A stretch of DNA of 64,000 nt. Origin: Candidatus Levyibacteriota bacterium (GTDB lineage: Bacteria > Patescibacteria > Microgenomatia > Levybacterales > UBA12049). The stretch covers positions 124,001-188,000 of the forward strand of contig DAHWUP010000001.1 in NCBI GenBank assembly GCA_027334565.1, in the 5' to 3' direction. Below, in pieces: positions 22,627 to 30,408 of the stretch (position 1 is the first letter of the stretch; the number at the start of each line of letters is the position of its first letter). The position numbers and the translations under genes were made by a program. The notes under the pieces are model-generated. The model was not told where the DNA came from. It saw only the letters and a list, made by a program, of their open reading frames with translations, and made no database searches.

Positions 22627-23607
22627 TTATTCAAGAACAAATTGTGAAGCTATATTATGTGCTTTCTCTTTTACGTCTTCGCCAACCACCACTTTAACCA
22701 TCCCGGAGTTTGGTTGACCGTAATATACGGTAAAGCCTAACGGTGAAAGAAGCAATACGGGCAGGACGGCCAAATCCTCCTCCCCGTCGATCACGATAGT
22801 TTTTTTACCCTTTTTTAGAATAGCCTGTTTTATGGCCTCAAACAACTCCCAGGTTATTGTACCGGGAGGATTTTTGACCTTTAAAACCTCTTCTTTGTTA
22901 AAACCCAGTTCGGAAACGTCGGTATATCTTTTCTCTCTTCGGATTTTAAAATCGATAATCGAAACGAATTGACCGACCCGATGCTTATTGAATTCAAAAG
23001 ACGTGTGGTCGCCGACCACTATTGTTTTTTCCGGTTCCAAATCCTGCGGAATATCTTTATATATTTCTCCCCACGGATTTTGGAATTCCATCCTTAGACT
23101 TTCCGGCAATACAAGTTTTTTATTAATCCATGTAGGGCTTACGTACAGTCTCCCGTTCCTGTCTATTTCGCCGTTTCTAATTCTGGTTGAAGATATTATT
23201 CCTCCGTCCTCGGCTTCAACCAAAGGAGAGATCACGATTTCAAGTTCGGTAAGATTATTCTGCCTTCGCACGTCGTTTATTTCCATAGCCGTTTCTCTGG
23301 TATGAGGCGTCACCAATATCACGTCATAATCGGCCGAAACCGTCAGATATGGCTCATACGGGTTGTCTATGGATACTATTTCCACCTTGGCTTCCGTTCC
23401 CGAAGATTCCAAATATTCCTCTACATATTTTTTTCTGGTATTAAAATCCTGAATTCCGTTATTTTTGAAGTTTCGTACGTATTCATCGCTGGTAATTCCC
23501 AAAAGGATGTTATCCGAGAGATCCAAAGCCTTATTCAATAAAGTTTTATGTCCCAAGTGAAACAAGTCGAATGTACCGCCGAAAACCAGATGTTTAAACT
23601 TCCCCAT
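22627..23607 (-). CDS. Fused archaeal-type phosphopantetheine adenylyltransferase / GTP-dependent dephospho-CoA kinase
   Basis: A 326-residue protein joining the last two steps of CoA synthesis. Residues 1 to about 150 form a nucleotidyltransferase with GTFDLFHLGH and ISSTRIR, most like archaeal PPAT (COG1019) rather than bacterial CoaD. Residues about 165-326 match DUF359, the archaeal GTP-dependent dephospho-CoA kinase: LPESLR near its start, VVGD, a VSIIDFKIRR segment, VIDGEEDLAVLP and YYGQPNSGMVKV. In archaea these are separate proteins. The -10 TAAAAT lies exactly 6 nt before the ATG, inside the tail of the tdh-kbl unit; kbl makes a CoA thioester, so CoA supply and use sit side by side. 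Confidence 0.85.
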   Translation of the reverse strand: MGKFKHLVFGGTFDLFHLGHKTLLNKALDLSDNILLGITSDEYVRNFKNNGIQDFNTRKKYVEEYLESSGTEAKVEIVSIDNPYEPYLTVSADYDVILVTPHTRETAMEINDVRRQNNLTELEIVISPLVEAEDGGIISSTRIRNGEIDRNGRLYVSPTWINKKLVLPESLRMEFQNPWGEIYKDIPQDLEPEKTIVVGDHTSFEFNKHRVGQFVSIIDFKIRREKRYTDVSELGFNKEEVLKVKNPPGTITWELFEAIKQAILKKGKKTIVIDGEEDLAVLPVLLLSPLGFTVYYGQPNSGMVKVVVGEDVKEKAHNIASQFVLE

Positions 23608-23616
23608 AAGTGGATT

Positions 23617-24813
23617 TTATAGCACTTTTAGTTCTTTTGCTACCCCCGCGAAGGCCTTTAATCCCAAATCCAGATCTTGTTTAGAATGCGAAGCCGATGG
23701 AATCACCCTGATCCTCGCCTTTCCTTTTTGAACCATCGGAAAAACGATCGGAGTGGCAAATACATTATTCTTGAAAAGTCTGGCGGAAAATTCGCTTGCC
23801 AGTTTTTCGTCTCCCAACATCACCGGTGTGATCGGCGACTGCGAATTCCCGATATCAAAACCCAATTTCTTAAATTCCGTGCGAAGATATTCAACGTTAC
23901 GCCAAAGTTTTCTTACCGGTGCATCGGAGTGAAGTAATATTTTTATCGCCTCTAAAGAGGCCGCGGTATCGGGAATTGACAATGCTATGGAAAACAATCT
24001 TGGTCTTGCTCTCAATTTAAAATAATCAATTAAAGTTTTTCTGCCGGCGATATAACCGCCCATTGAGGAAAAAGCCTTGGATAAGCTGCCTACTTCGATG
24101 TCGATTTGCCCTGCTAAACCGAAATGGTCGACAATCCCTCTTCCGCCTTTTCCTAAAACTCCTTCACCGTGCGCGTCGTCAACCATCATCAGCGTTTTGT
24201 ATTTTCTCGCAAGTCGGACTATTTGGGGCAACGGCGCCAAATCTCCGTCCATGGAAAATACTCCGTCCGTAACAATTAAGATAACCGGCATTCCCCCATC
24301 GGACCTTGGTTTTTTGGCGATTTTTACAGCCTGCTTAAGCTTAACTTCCAAATCTTTTACGTCACCGTGTTTATAGATGAATTTGTTGGAAACTTGAGAA
24401 AGGCGGATCGCATCGATTATCGAAGCATGGTTCAATTCGTCGGAAATAACAATATCTTCCTTACCTAATATCGTTTGGATAGCCGAACAGTTCGCCAGGT
24501 ATGCGCTTGAAAAAACCACTGCCCCGTCGGTCTTTTTAAATTTGGCGATCGCTTTTTCGAGCTCAAGATGGATGGCATGCGTACCGGCCAAGGTCCTGTA
24601 TCCCGTACCGATTCCGTACTTTTTCACCGCTTCGATTGTTGCACGCCTGATCCTTTTATCTTCGGTTAAACCCAAATAATGACTTGAACAAAAGTTCAAA
24701 CGCTTCACTCCGTCGATCGTCAGATATGGTCCTTGCCCCGAATCGATCACTCTGGGAGAAGTAGCCGATGACACAATTTTTTCCAGCTGTTTATAAAAGG
24801 CATTTAAATTCAT
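23617..24813 (-). CDS. kbl: 2-amino-3-ketobutyrate CoA ligase (glycine C-acetyltransferase)
   Basis: A 398-residue PLP enzyme of the alpha-oxoamine synthase family. It cleaves 2-amino-3-oxobutanoate with CoA to glycine and acetyl-CoA. Seen: GIGTGYRTLAGTH (substrate loop), VDDAHGEGVLG (the PLP Asp and His) and the Schiff-base lysine in GSLSKAFSSMGG. The start overlaps tdh by 4 nt (24810-24813), the classical tdh-kbl pair, which settles the function over other members such as BioF or HemA. Confidence 0.92.
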   Translation of the reverse strand: MNLNAFYKQLEKIVSSATSPRVIDSGQGPYLTIDGVKRLNFCSSHYLGLTEDKRIRRATIEAVKKYGIGTGYRTLAGTHAIHLELEKAIAKFKKTDGAVVFSSAYLANCSAIQTILGKEDIVISDELNHASIIDAIRLSQVSNKFIYKHGDVKDLEVKLKQAVKIAKKPRSDGGMPVILIVTDGVFSMDGDLAPLPQIVRLARKYKTLMMVDDAHGEGVLGKGGRGIVDHFGLAGQIDIEVGSLSKAFSSMGGYIAGRKTLIDYFKLRARPRLFSIALSIPDTAASLEAIKILLHSDAPVRKLWRNVEYLRTEFKKLGFDIGNSQSPITPVMLGDEKLASEFSARLFKNNVFATPIVFPMVQKGKARIRVIPSASHSKQDLDLGLKAFAGVAKELKVL

Positions 24814-25826
24814 GGTACCAGCAATATCTTACCGCATTCCCCCGATTTCATCACTTGCATCGCTTTTTCAAAATCTTTTAGCTTAAACTTATGCGTAATC
24901 ATTTTTGTTAAATCGACCTTACCAGACGTTAACAACTTACTTACCTCAAACCAGGTATCCCAAATTTTTCTTCCGAAAACTCCTTTTACCGTCAATTCTT
25001 TATCGATAAAATATTTTCCCAGATCCAAAGCGACTTCCTGTTTAGGAATTCCGAAAACAATCATTGTTCCGGCTATGCGCACCGCTTCAAGGGCGGTTTG
25101 AATTGCGTTTTCATTTCCCGACATTTCCAATACAACATCCACTTTATTGCTATATTTTCCGGGTAATTCTGCGAATACTTCGTCAGCGCCCATTTTTCGA
25201 CCCAATTTTCTTCGATATTCACCGCGGTTTAAAGCGATTACTTTTTTTGCCCCATAGGCTTTGGCAACCGCAACCGCACAAAGACCGGTCGGACCAAGCC
25301 CTGTGACTAGTACAGATTTTCCTTTTACATCCGCTGTTTTAACCACATGCACCGCATTACCCAAAGGTTCCTGCGAACTCATCGCCTCAAGCGGTATCCT
25401 TTTATCGTTTTTCCAGGTCGTACGTATCGGTATGGTCGCGTATTCCGCAAACCCGCCGTTTCTGCCAATACCGAAAAGTTGCATGTTCTCGCAGATGTGT
25501 TTATTTCCAATTTTACATTGTTGACATTTGCCGCAATAGATATGGGTTTCCGATGATACCAGATCGCCTACTTTGATTTTATTCGGATTTTGACCATTGA
25601 TCTTAACTACTTCGCCGACGATCTCGTGCCCTACGACGATCGGAGGTTCAATATGCAATTTTGCCCATGAATTCCAGTCATAGATATTAATGTCGGTCCC
25701 ACAAATAGATGCCAGTTTTACTTTAACCAAAAGTTCGCCTTTTGCCGGTTCGGGAATTGGAATTTCTTTAACACTGATGCCCTTTTGGGGATTCGACTTA
25801 ACTATCGCAAGCATTCTGTTTGACAT
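24810..25826 (-). CDS. tdh: L-threonine 3-dehydrogenase (zinc-dependent MDR family)
   Basis: A 338-residue medium-chain dehydrogenase that oxidises threonine to 2-amino-3-ketobutyrate with NAD+. The catalytic zinc ligands are CGTD and GHE. The structural zinc site is the four-cysteine run C-x2-C-x2-C-x7-C (CGKCQQCKIGNKHIC). The NAD-binding loop is GLGPTGLCAV, slightly varied from GxGxxG. Translational coupling to kbl confirms the threonine pathway. It begins 31 nt after greA, so it may be expressed from the greA promoter. Confidence 0.92.
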   Translation of the reverse strand: MSNRMLAIVKSNPQKGISVKEIPIPEPAKGELLVKVKLASICGTDINIYDWNSWAKLHIEPPIVVGHEIVGEVVKINGQNPNKIKVGDLVSSETHIYCGKCQQCKIGNKHICENMQLFGIGRNGGFAEYATIPIRTTWKNDKRIPLEAMSSQEPLGNAVHVVKTADVKGKSVLVTGLGPTGLCAVAVAKAYGAKKVIALNRGEYRRKLGRKMGADEVFAELPGKYSNKVDVVLEMSGNENAIQTALEAVRIAGTMIVFGIPKQEVALDLGKYFIDKELTVKGVFGRKIWDTWFEVSKLLTSGKVDLTKMITHKFKLKDFEKAMQVMKSGECGKILLVP

Positions 25827-25856
25827 AAAATGGTGGTTGAAATCTTTGGAACAATT

Positions 25857-26327
25857 TTAATTCAAGGAAGCAATCGTATACACCACTGTGCCGGCAGGTG
25901 CTTCCACTTCAACTTTTTCTCCAACCTTTTTACCTATTAACGCTTTTCCAAGCGGGGACTCATGGGAAATTTTCTTTTCATGGGGATCTGCCTCCCATTC
26001 ACCTACAACTTTAAATACCTCTTTCTTACCCTTGATAGAAACCGTAACGGTAGATCCCAGTTTTACGACGTCTCCGCTTCTGGTATGCGAATCCTGGATC
26101 AGGACCGCTTGCTTAATCAGTTCTTCAAGCTCCTCGATTCTGCCGTCTATGAAAGACAGTTCTTCTCTGGCCGCAACATATTCGGCATTCTCGGACAAAT
26201 CTCCCATGCTCCTTGCCTGCGATACTCTTTCCAAAACCTCGGGTCTTTTGGCTTTGGTAAGCTCTTCGTGTTCTGACCTTAGCTCCTCCAAGCCTATTTT
26301 TGTTAGATAAATCTTTTTTGAATCCAT
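25857..26327 (-). CDS. greA: Transcript cleavage factor GreA
   Basis: A 156-residue Gre factor that enters the RNA polymerase secondary channel and restarts backtracked complexes. The N-terminal coiled coil (residues 1-75) carries the acidic tip (SFIDGRIEELEEL), and the C-terminal FKBP-like domain ends in the typical GTVVYTI. The promoter is a good TTGACA-N17-TATCAT about 75 nt upstream. The leader contains a hairpin with a U-rich tail (26350-26375), reminiscent of the attenuated greA leader of E. coli. Confidence 0.95.
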   Translation of the reverse strand: MDSKKIYLTKIGLEELRSEHEELTKAKRPEVLERVSQARSMGDLSENAEYVAAREELSFIDGRIEELEELIKQAVLIQDSHTRSGDVVKLGSTVTVSIKGKKEVFKVVGEWEADPHEKKISHESPLGKALIGKKVGEKVEVEAPAGTVVYTIASLN

Positions 26328-26340
26328 ATGTTAGCTTTTT

Positions 26341-26375
26341 AAAATAAAATTCCCCATAGCTAAGACTAGAGGGAA
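26341..26375 (-). terminator. Terminator-like hairpin in the greA leader
   Basis: On the minus strand TTCCC...TAG pairs with CTA...GGGAA across a small internal loop and is followed by TTTTATTTT, all upstream of the greA start. It could terminate part of the transcription. Confidence 0.4.
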
Positions 26376-26400
26376 TGATTGATAAATTCTACGTCTAAGC

Positions 26401-26429
26401 ATGATATAGTATATAAAAAATTTTGTCAA
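26401..26429 (-). promoter_or_regulatory. greA promoter
   Basis: TTGACA (26429-26424), exactly 17 nt, then TATCAT (26406-26401) on the minus strand. Confidence 0.65.
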
Positions 26430-26480
26430 TGACCTCTAGTACTGTTTCATTTATGTTATGACTTGTACTTGGGGATGTGT

Positions 26481-27980
26481 TTATTGCCCGTATTGTTGAA
26501 GTGTCTGCACCACTTTCTTCACAAAATCATCCGCCGATTGAGGCGCAGAACCGGTAGGCTGCAAATATAGATTAACTACGTCTTGAAGCTCGGAGTCCAG
26601 TTGCTGATTCAACCCGTCATCGTAAGTCCCCTCTATAAAAGGCGACGATGCGGCAGTCTGAGCCTGCGAAACAAAAGGATAAACCAACGGATTATTTTTG
26701 AGGGAATCGGCCAGGTCCATTCTGGCGTAAGGTTGCCCGAAAGCACTGATTTTTGCCTCCTGAGCATATAGTTTTTGTTCGGTCTCTTTTTCGGATAAAT
26801 ATTTTATGAACAAAAGAGCCTCTTTTTGATGAACGCTCCTGACCGAAACACCGGCCGCCCAATAACTTGCCAGTGTAACATTTTGTCCGGTAAGCTGTGG
26901 AACCGGAGCGATCTGAAAATTAAGATTAGGGTTATATTGTTTGATGGCAAAATAGTCGGACGGATAACCGAAATACATCCCCAAGTTTCCCTTGGCGAAT
27001 GCCAGCTGCGAAGGATCCAGAGTATTATCCCATAAGACATTATCTCCTTTGGCAAACGAGGTATAAAAAGTCAATGCTCCGCTGACCTGATTTTCGGACG
27101 CCTGGAAATTATTAAAATCGACACCGTTTTGCAGGAAAAGCAAAGAAATGATGTCTGCGGCATGCGTAACGTTAGAATATGTCCCGATCGCCGCGCCGGC
27201 GGTTTTAATGTTTCCGTTGGCGTCCTTAACCGTCATCGCCCTTGCCGCATCAACAAATTCGTTCCAGTTCGTCGGAATATTTACACCGGCCGCCTGTAAA
27301 AGTTGCGTGTTAACAAAAAGCGCCAGGGTATCGGTTTCCAACGGAATCCCGAAGATAGCACCGTTTTTGATCAGATCTTTCTGCGCCACCGGGTAATAGA
27401 TACTATTAAACTCGTCCTGCGACATGGTCTGACTGGGCAGAGGAAGAAGGTAATTTTTAAGCATCGGATACCAAGTATTATGAAACCAAAAGATATCCGG
27501 TCCGTTACCGTTCTGAATTCGTGTGGTCAATCTGTCCCGGTACTGACTGCTATCTTGTTTCACATATTCCACATTAATATACGGATACTGTTTTTCAAAA
27601 TCCGTGATTATACCCTGCATCACGCTCGGATCCTCAAATAAACCCCAGTACGCCAGGGTGACTTGATTTTGTTGCGTGCGATTTATTCCCGGGAACAGGA
27701 AACTGATAATTAAAAATACCAAACCTAAAATTATGAATACGCTGGAAAAAATCTTTAAAAATTTTTTAAGCCTTGAAAACCCTCCGCTTGAAGGCTCGCG
27801 ATACGTTACGCTTTGGGTAAAATCCGGCGGAGGTTGATTTTGTTTGGTTTGACCACTGTTAAAAACCTGGGAATAGTTTTTAGGCGGCGTTAAAAAATCA
27901 GGCGGCGGAATTTGTCCGCTCGGCGAGCTTTTTCCTCCACCCGATCCGGGATTTTGAAAGACGGTACTATCATTTTCCAT
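26481..27980 (-). CDS. Family 1 extracellular solute-binding protein with cytoplasmic Pro-rich head
   Basis: A 499-residue protein. Residues 1 to about 70 are Gly/Pro/Gln-rich and polar, followed by a basic stretch and one hydrophobic anchor at about residues 73-96. The rest is a periplasmic-binding fold of the sugar (MalE/UgpB-like) type, with LAYWGLFEDPSVMQGIITDFEKQYP near its start and GPDIFWFHNTWY. There is no lipobox, so it is anchored by an uncleaved helix, leaving a proline-rich head inside the cell. No ABC permease or ATPase gene is nearby. It may work with a distant transporter or act as a sensor. Confidence 0.8.
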   Translation of the reverse strand: MENDSTVFQNPGSGGGKSSPSGQIPPPDFLTPPKNYSQVFNSGQTKQNQPPPDFTQSVTYREPSSGGFSRLKKFLKIFSSVFIILGLVFLIISFLFPGINRTQQNQVTLAYWGLFEDPSVMQGIITDFEKQYPYINVEYVKQDSSQYRDRLTTRIQNGNGPDIFWFHNTWYPMLKNYLLPLPSQTMSQDEFNSIYYPVAQKDLIKNGAIFGIPLETDTLALFVNTQLLQAAGVNIPTNWNEFVDAARAMTVKDANGNIKTAGAAIGTYSNVTHAADIISLLFLQNGVDFNNFQASENQVSGALTFYTSFAKGDNVLWDNTLDPSQLAFAKGNLGMYFGYPSDYFAIKQYNPNLNFQIAPVPQLTGQNVTLASYWAAGVSVRSVHQKEALLFIKYLSEKETEQKLYAQEAKISAFGQPYARMDLADSLKNNPLVYPFVSQAQTAASSPFIEGTYDDGLNQQLDSELQDVVNLYLQPTGSAPQSADDFVKKVVQTLQQYGQ

Positions 27981-27998
27981 TTTCTATAGCTTATTTAT

Positions 27999-28006
27999 AG
28001 TATAAT
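27999..28006. promoter_or_regulatory. Bidirectional promoter with overlapping -10 boxes
   Basis: AGTATAAT reads TATAAT on the plus strand (28001-28006) and TATACT on the minus strand (28004-27999). The 47 bp gap separates two divergent genes, so both are probably fired from this symmetric element. Confidence 0.5.
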
Positions 28007-28027
28007 ACCAAATATAAAATATATTCA

Positions 28028-29470
28028 ATGAAGCCGTTTTTTCCGCTTAAAAAATTCAAAATAAAATCCAAAACAAAAATACAACTTCTACTGATATTAA
28101 AAATGTCTTTTTGGTTTCTTACGGGTGCTATCCTTACTTTCGCTTTTGTAACCTTTTTCGGTTTCTTTGTTTATGAAAAACTCTTTGACGGGAAAGTGTT
28201 CTTGGGTATTTCAGTCAATAATGTCGATTTCTCGGGAAAAACAAATAGCCAGGTCAAACAATATTTTTCCGATGAAAATTATAGTATTGCAAATGTAAAA
28301 TTCACACTGACAAGCGACTACGGCATCGCTACCGTATCGGCGAAAGAGATCGGTTTTGGATTTGACGAAAATCTTCCTGCGGAACAGGCTTATTCGATCG
28401 GACGTTCCGGTAATTTTATAACCGATCTGAGTACGCTGCTTCAGGCATATTTTAACGGAGTAAATCTTCCCGCCATCTACACTTTAAATCGGAATGAATT
28501 GGCCGCCTCGGTCAAACCGCTTTCCAACAAAATCAAACAACAACCCGTCAATGCCGTTTTCAAATTCGAAAACGGCAGGGTCACCACATTTCTTCCCTCA
28601 AGTAACGGACGCGAAATAAATATGGATCGGCTTGAAAACGCAATAATTTTACAAGCACCAAAGATTTTTAAATCAAATGGGAAGAATATAATCACTATCC
28701 AAATTCCGATCACTATTCTAAAACCTGCGATATCTACGGAGAAAGCTAATTCCTTGGGAATAAAAGAATTGATCGGAGAAGGCCACTCTCTTTTTTACGA
28801 CTCTATCACTTCAAGGATTTATAACATAAATCTTGCCGCCTCAAGACTCAACGGTATTCTGGTTGCTCCGGGAGAGACATTCTCTTTCGACAAGGCTTTA
28901 GGCGACGTTTCGGCCTTTACCGGCTACCAACAGGCATATATCATTCAGAACGGGAAAACCGTCTTGGGCGACGGGGGTGGCGTCTGTCAAGTGTCGACAA
29001 CTTTCTTTAGGGCTCTGTTAAACGCAGGGCTTCCTATTGTCGAAAGGCACGCACACGCCTACCGGGTGGGTTACTACGAGGAGGATTCTCCGCCGGGGTT
29101 CGATGCTACAATTTATGTTCCAACCGTTGATTTAAAATTTACCAACGATACCGGAAACTATATACTTATTCAAAGCACCGTGGATCTGAACAATGATTCA
29201 CTTTCTTTTTATCTTTACGGAACAAGTGACGGCAGAACCGTTACGATCTCGAAACCGGTTATTTCAAACCAGAAACCTCCACCCCCACCTTTGTATCAAA
29301 ATGATCCCACGCTACCCAATGGTGAGGTGAAACAAACAGATTTCGCCGCCTGGGGCGCCGATGTGTATTTTACGCGGAATGTGACCAAAAACGGAAAAAC
29401 TGTCATTTATGATAAATTCGTATCTGACTATCAACCTTGGCAGGCGGTTTATCTTGTCGGCACCAAATAA
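28028..29470 (+). CDS. VanW-family protein with YoaR-like peptidoglycan-binding domain
   Basis: A 480-residue membrane-anchored protein. A basic N-terminus and a transmembrane helix (about residues 28-52) are followed by a putative YoaR/PG_binding_4 domain (about 70-210). The VanW domain is from about 255, with the conserved GGGVCQVSTTFFRALLNAGLP and ERHAHAYRVGYY runs (each quoted in part of a longer motif). The tail is a beta-rich G5-like segment with a Pro-rich linker. VanW proteins are envelope-associated and the biochemical role is unsettled. It is the first gene of a plus-strand unit ending with the helicase. Confidence 0.88.
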   Translation: MKPFFPLKKFKIKSKTKIQLLLILKMSFWFLTGAILTFAFVTFFGFFVYEKLFDGKVFLGISVNNVDFSGKTNSQVKQYFSDENYSIANVKFTLTSDYGIATVSAKEIGFGFDENLPAEQAYSIGRSGNFITDLSTLLQAYFNGVNLPAIYTLNRNELAASVKPLSNKIKQQPVNAVFKFENGRVTTFLPSSNGREINMDRLENAIILQAPKIFKSNGKNIITIQIPITILKPAISTEKANSLGIKELIGEGHSLFYDSITSRIYNINLAASRLNGILVAPGETFSFDKALGDVSAFTGYQQAYIIQNGKTVLGDGGGVCQVSTTFFRALLNAGLPIVERHAHAYRVGYYEEDSPPGFDATIYVPTVDLKFTNDTGNYILIQSTVDLNNDSLSFYLYGTSDGRTVTISKPVISNQKPPPPPLYQNDPTLPNGEVKQTDFAAWGADVYFTRNVTKNGKTVIYDKFVSDYQPWQAVYLVGTK

Positions 29471-29476
29471 TTTGAT

Positions 29477-29962
29477 ATGGATAAAATCATTGATTTATCA
29501 AGAGCCATAAAATTATCACAAAAATTGAAAAAGGAACATAAGACTTTGGTAATAACCGGAGGATGTTTTGACATTCTTCATGTCGGTCATATCAGATTTT
29601 TACGCGAATCAAAAAAACAAGGAGACTTCTTACTGGTTTTGATCGAAAATGACAGGTCGGTCAAAAAACTGAAAGGCAAAAACCGACCCATAAACACGCA
29701 GCATGAAAGGGCCGAGGTTTTGGCAGCATTATCAAGCGTAGATTACATCTTGATACTTCCGTCAATGAAGAATAATAATGATTATGACATGCTGATAAAA
29801 AAAATAAACCCGAATATCATCACTACAACCAAGGGGGATCCCCAGGCCGTACACATCGAACGACAGGCTAAGATGATCGGAGCCAAAGTTTCGTATGTAA
29901 TTGGAAGAATAGAAAATAAATCGACGACGAATCTGGCAAGAATAATTTCAAAAAATTTCTAA
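29477..29962 (+). CDS. Cytidylyltransferase-like protein, RfaE/HldE C-domain type
   Basis: A 161-residue nucleotidyltransferase of the HxGH superfamily: TGGCFDILHVGHIRFL near residues 28-43 and the LIENDRSVKKLKGKNRPIN segment that marks the RfaE adenylyltransferase domain. It resembles the heptose-1-phosphate adenylyltransferase half of HldE, but no heptose genes are visible, so the sugar or polyol phosphate substrate is unknown. It starts 6 nt after the VanW gene, and its stop overlaps the next start by one base. Confidence 0.8.
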   Translation: MDKIIDLSRAIKLSQKLKKEHKTLVITGGCFDILHVGHIRFLRESKKQGDFLLVLIENDRSVKKLKGKNRPINTQHERAEVLAALSSVDYILILPSMKNNNDYDMLIKKINPNIITTTKGDPQAVHIERQAKMIGAKVSYVIGRIENKSTTNLARIISKNF

Positions 29963-30408
29963 TGAATAGGATTGTAATTTTTATACTGTTATTTTTAATT
30001 TTCGCCTGTACCTTATTGGCTATCTTTTTACAACCGGCAAATAAACCGTATGTCAAAGTCGACGGAAAAGAATTCTTTGTGGATGTGGCAAAAACGGACA
30101 AACAAAAAGAGCTGGGACTGGATATTTACAATCAATTACCGGTCAGAAGAGGAATGCTCTTCCCCTTTACTACTCCTAATTATTACACTTTCTGGATGAA
30201 GGGAATGAAATTTCCGATCGATATCATCTATATAAACAATAATAAAATAGTTGATATATTTGAAAACTTGCCATATCCTAAGACAAGTAGTGAAACACCG
30301 GCTATAGTCAGACCGTCGGAAGTGGCAAATTATGTCCTCGAAATAAATGCAGGCCTGTCGCAAAAATATAATTTTAAAAACGGAGATTTGGTACAAATCC
30401 ATCTATGA
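29962..30408 (+). CDS. DUF192 family exported protein
   Basis: A 148-residue protein with an N-terminal hydrophobic signal/anchor (about residues 5-22) and a DUF192 domain: KQKELGLDIYNQLPVRRGMLFPF, then FWMKGMKFPIDIIYI, which is the family hallmark (each a part of the motif). DUF192 proteins are small extracytoplasmic beta-barrel-like proteins of uncertain role. Its ATG overlaps the previous stop, and its stop overlaps tsaD by 4 nt. Confidence 0.85.
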   Translation: MNRIVIFILLFLIFACTLLAIFLQPANKPYVKVDGKEFFVDVAKTDKQKELGLDIYNQLPVRRGMLFPFTTPNYYTFWMKGMKFPIDIIYINNNKIVDIFENLPYPKTSSETPAIVRPSEVANYVLEINAGLSQKYNFKNGDLVQIHL

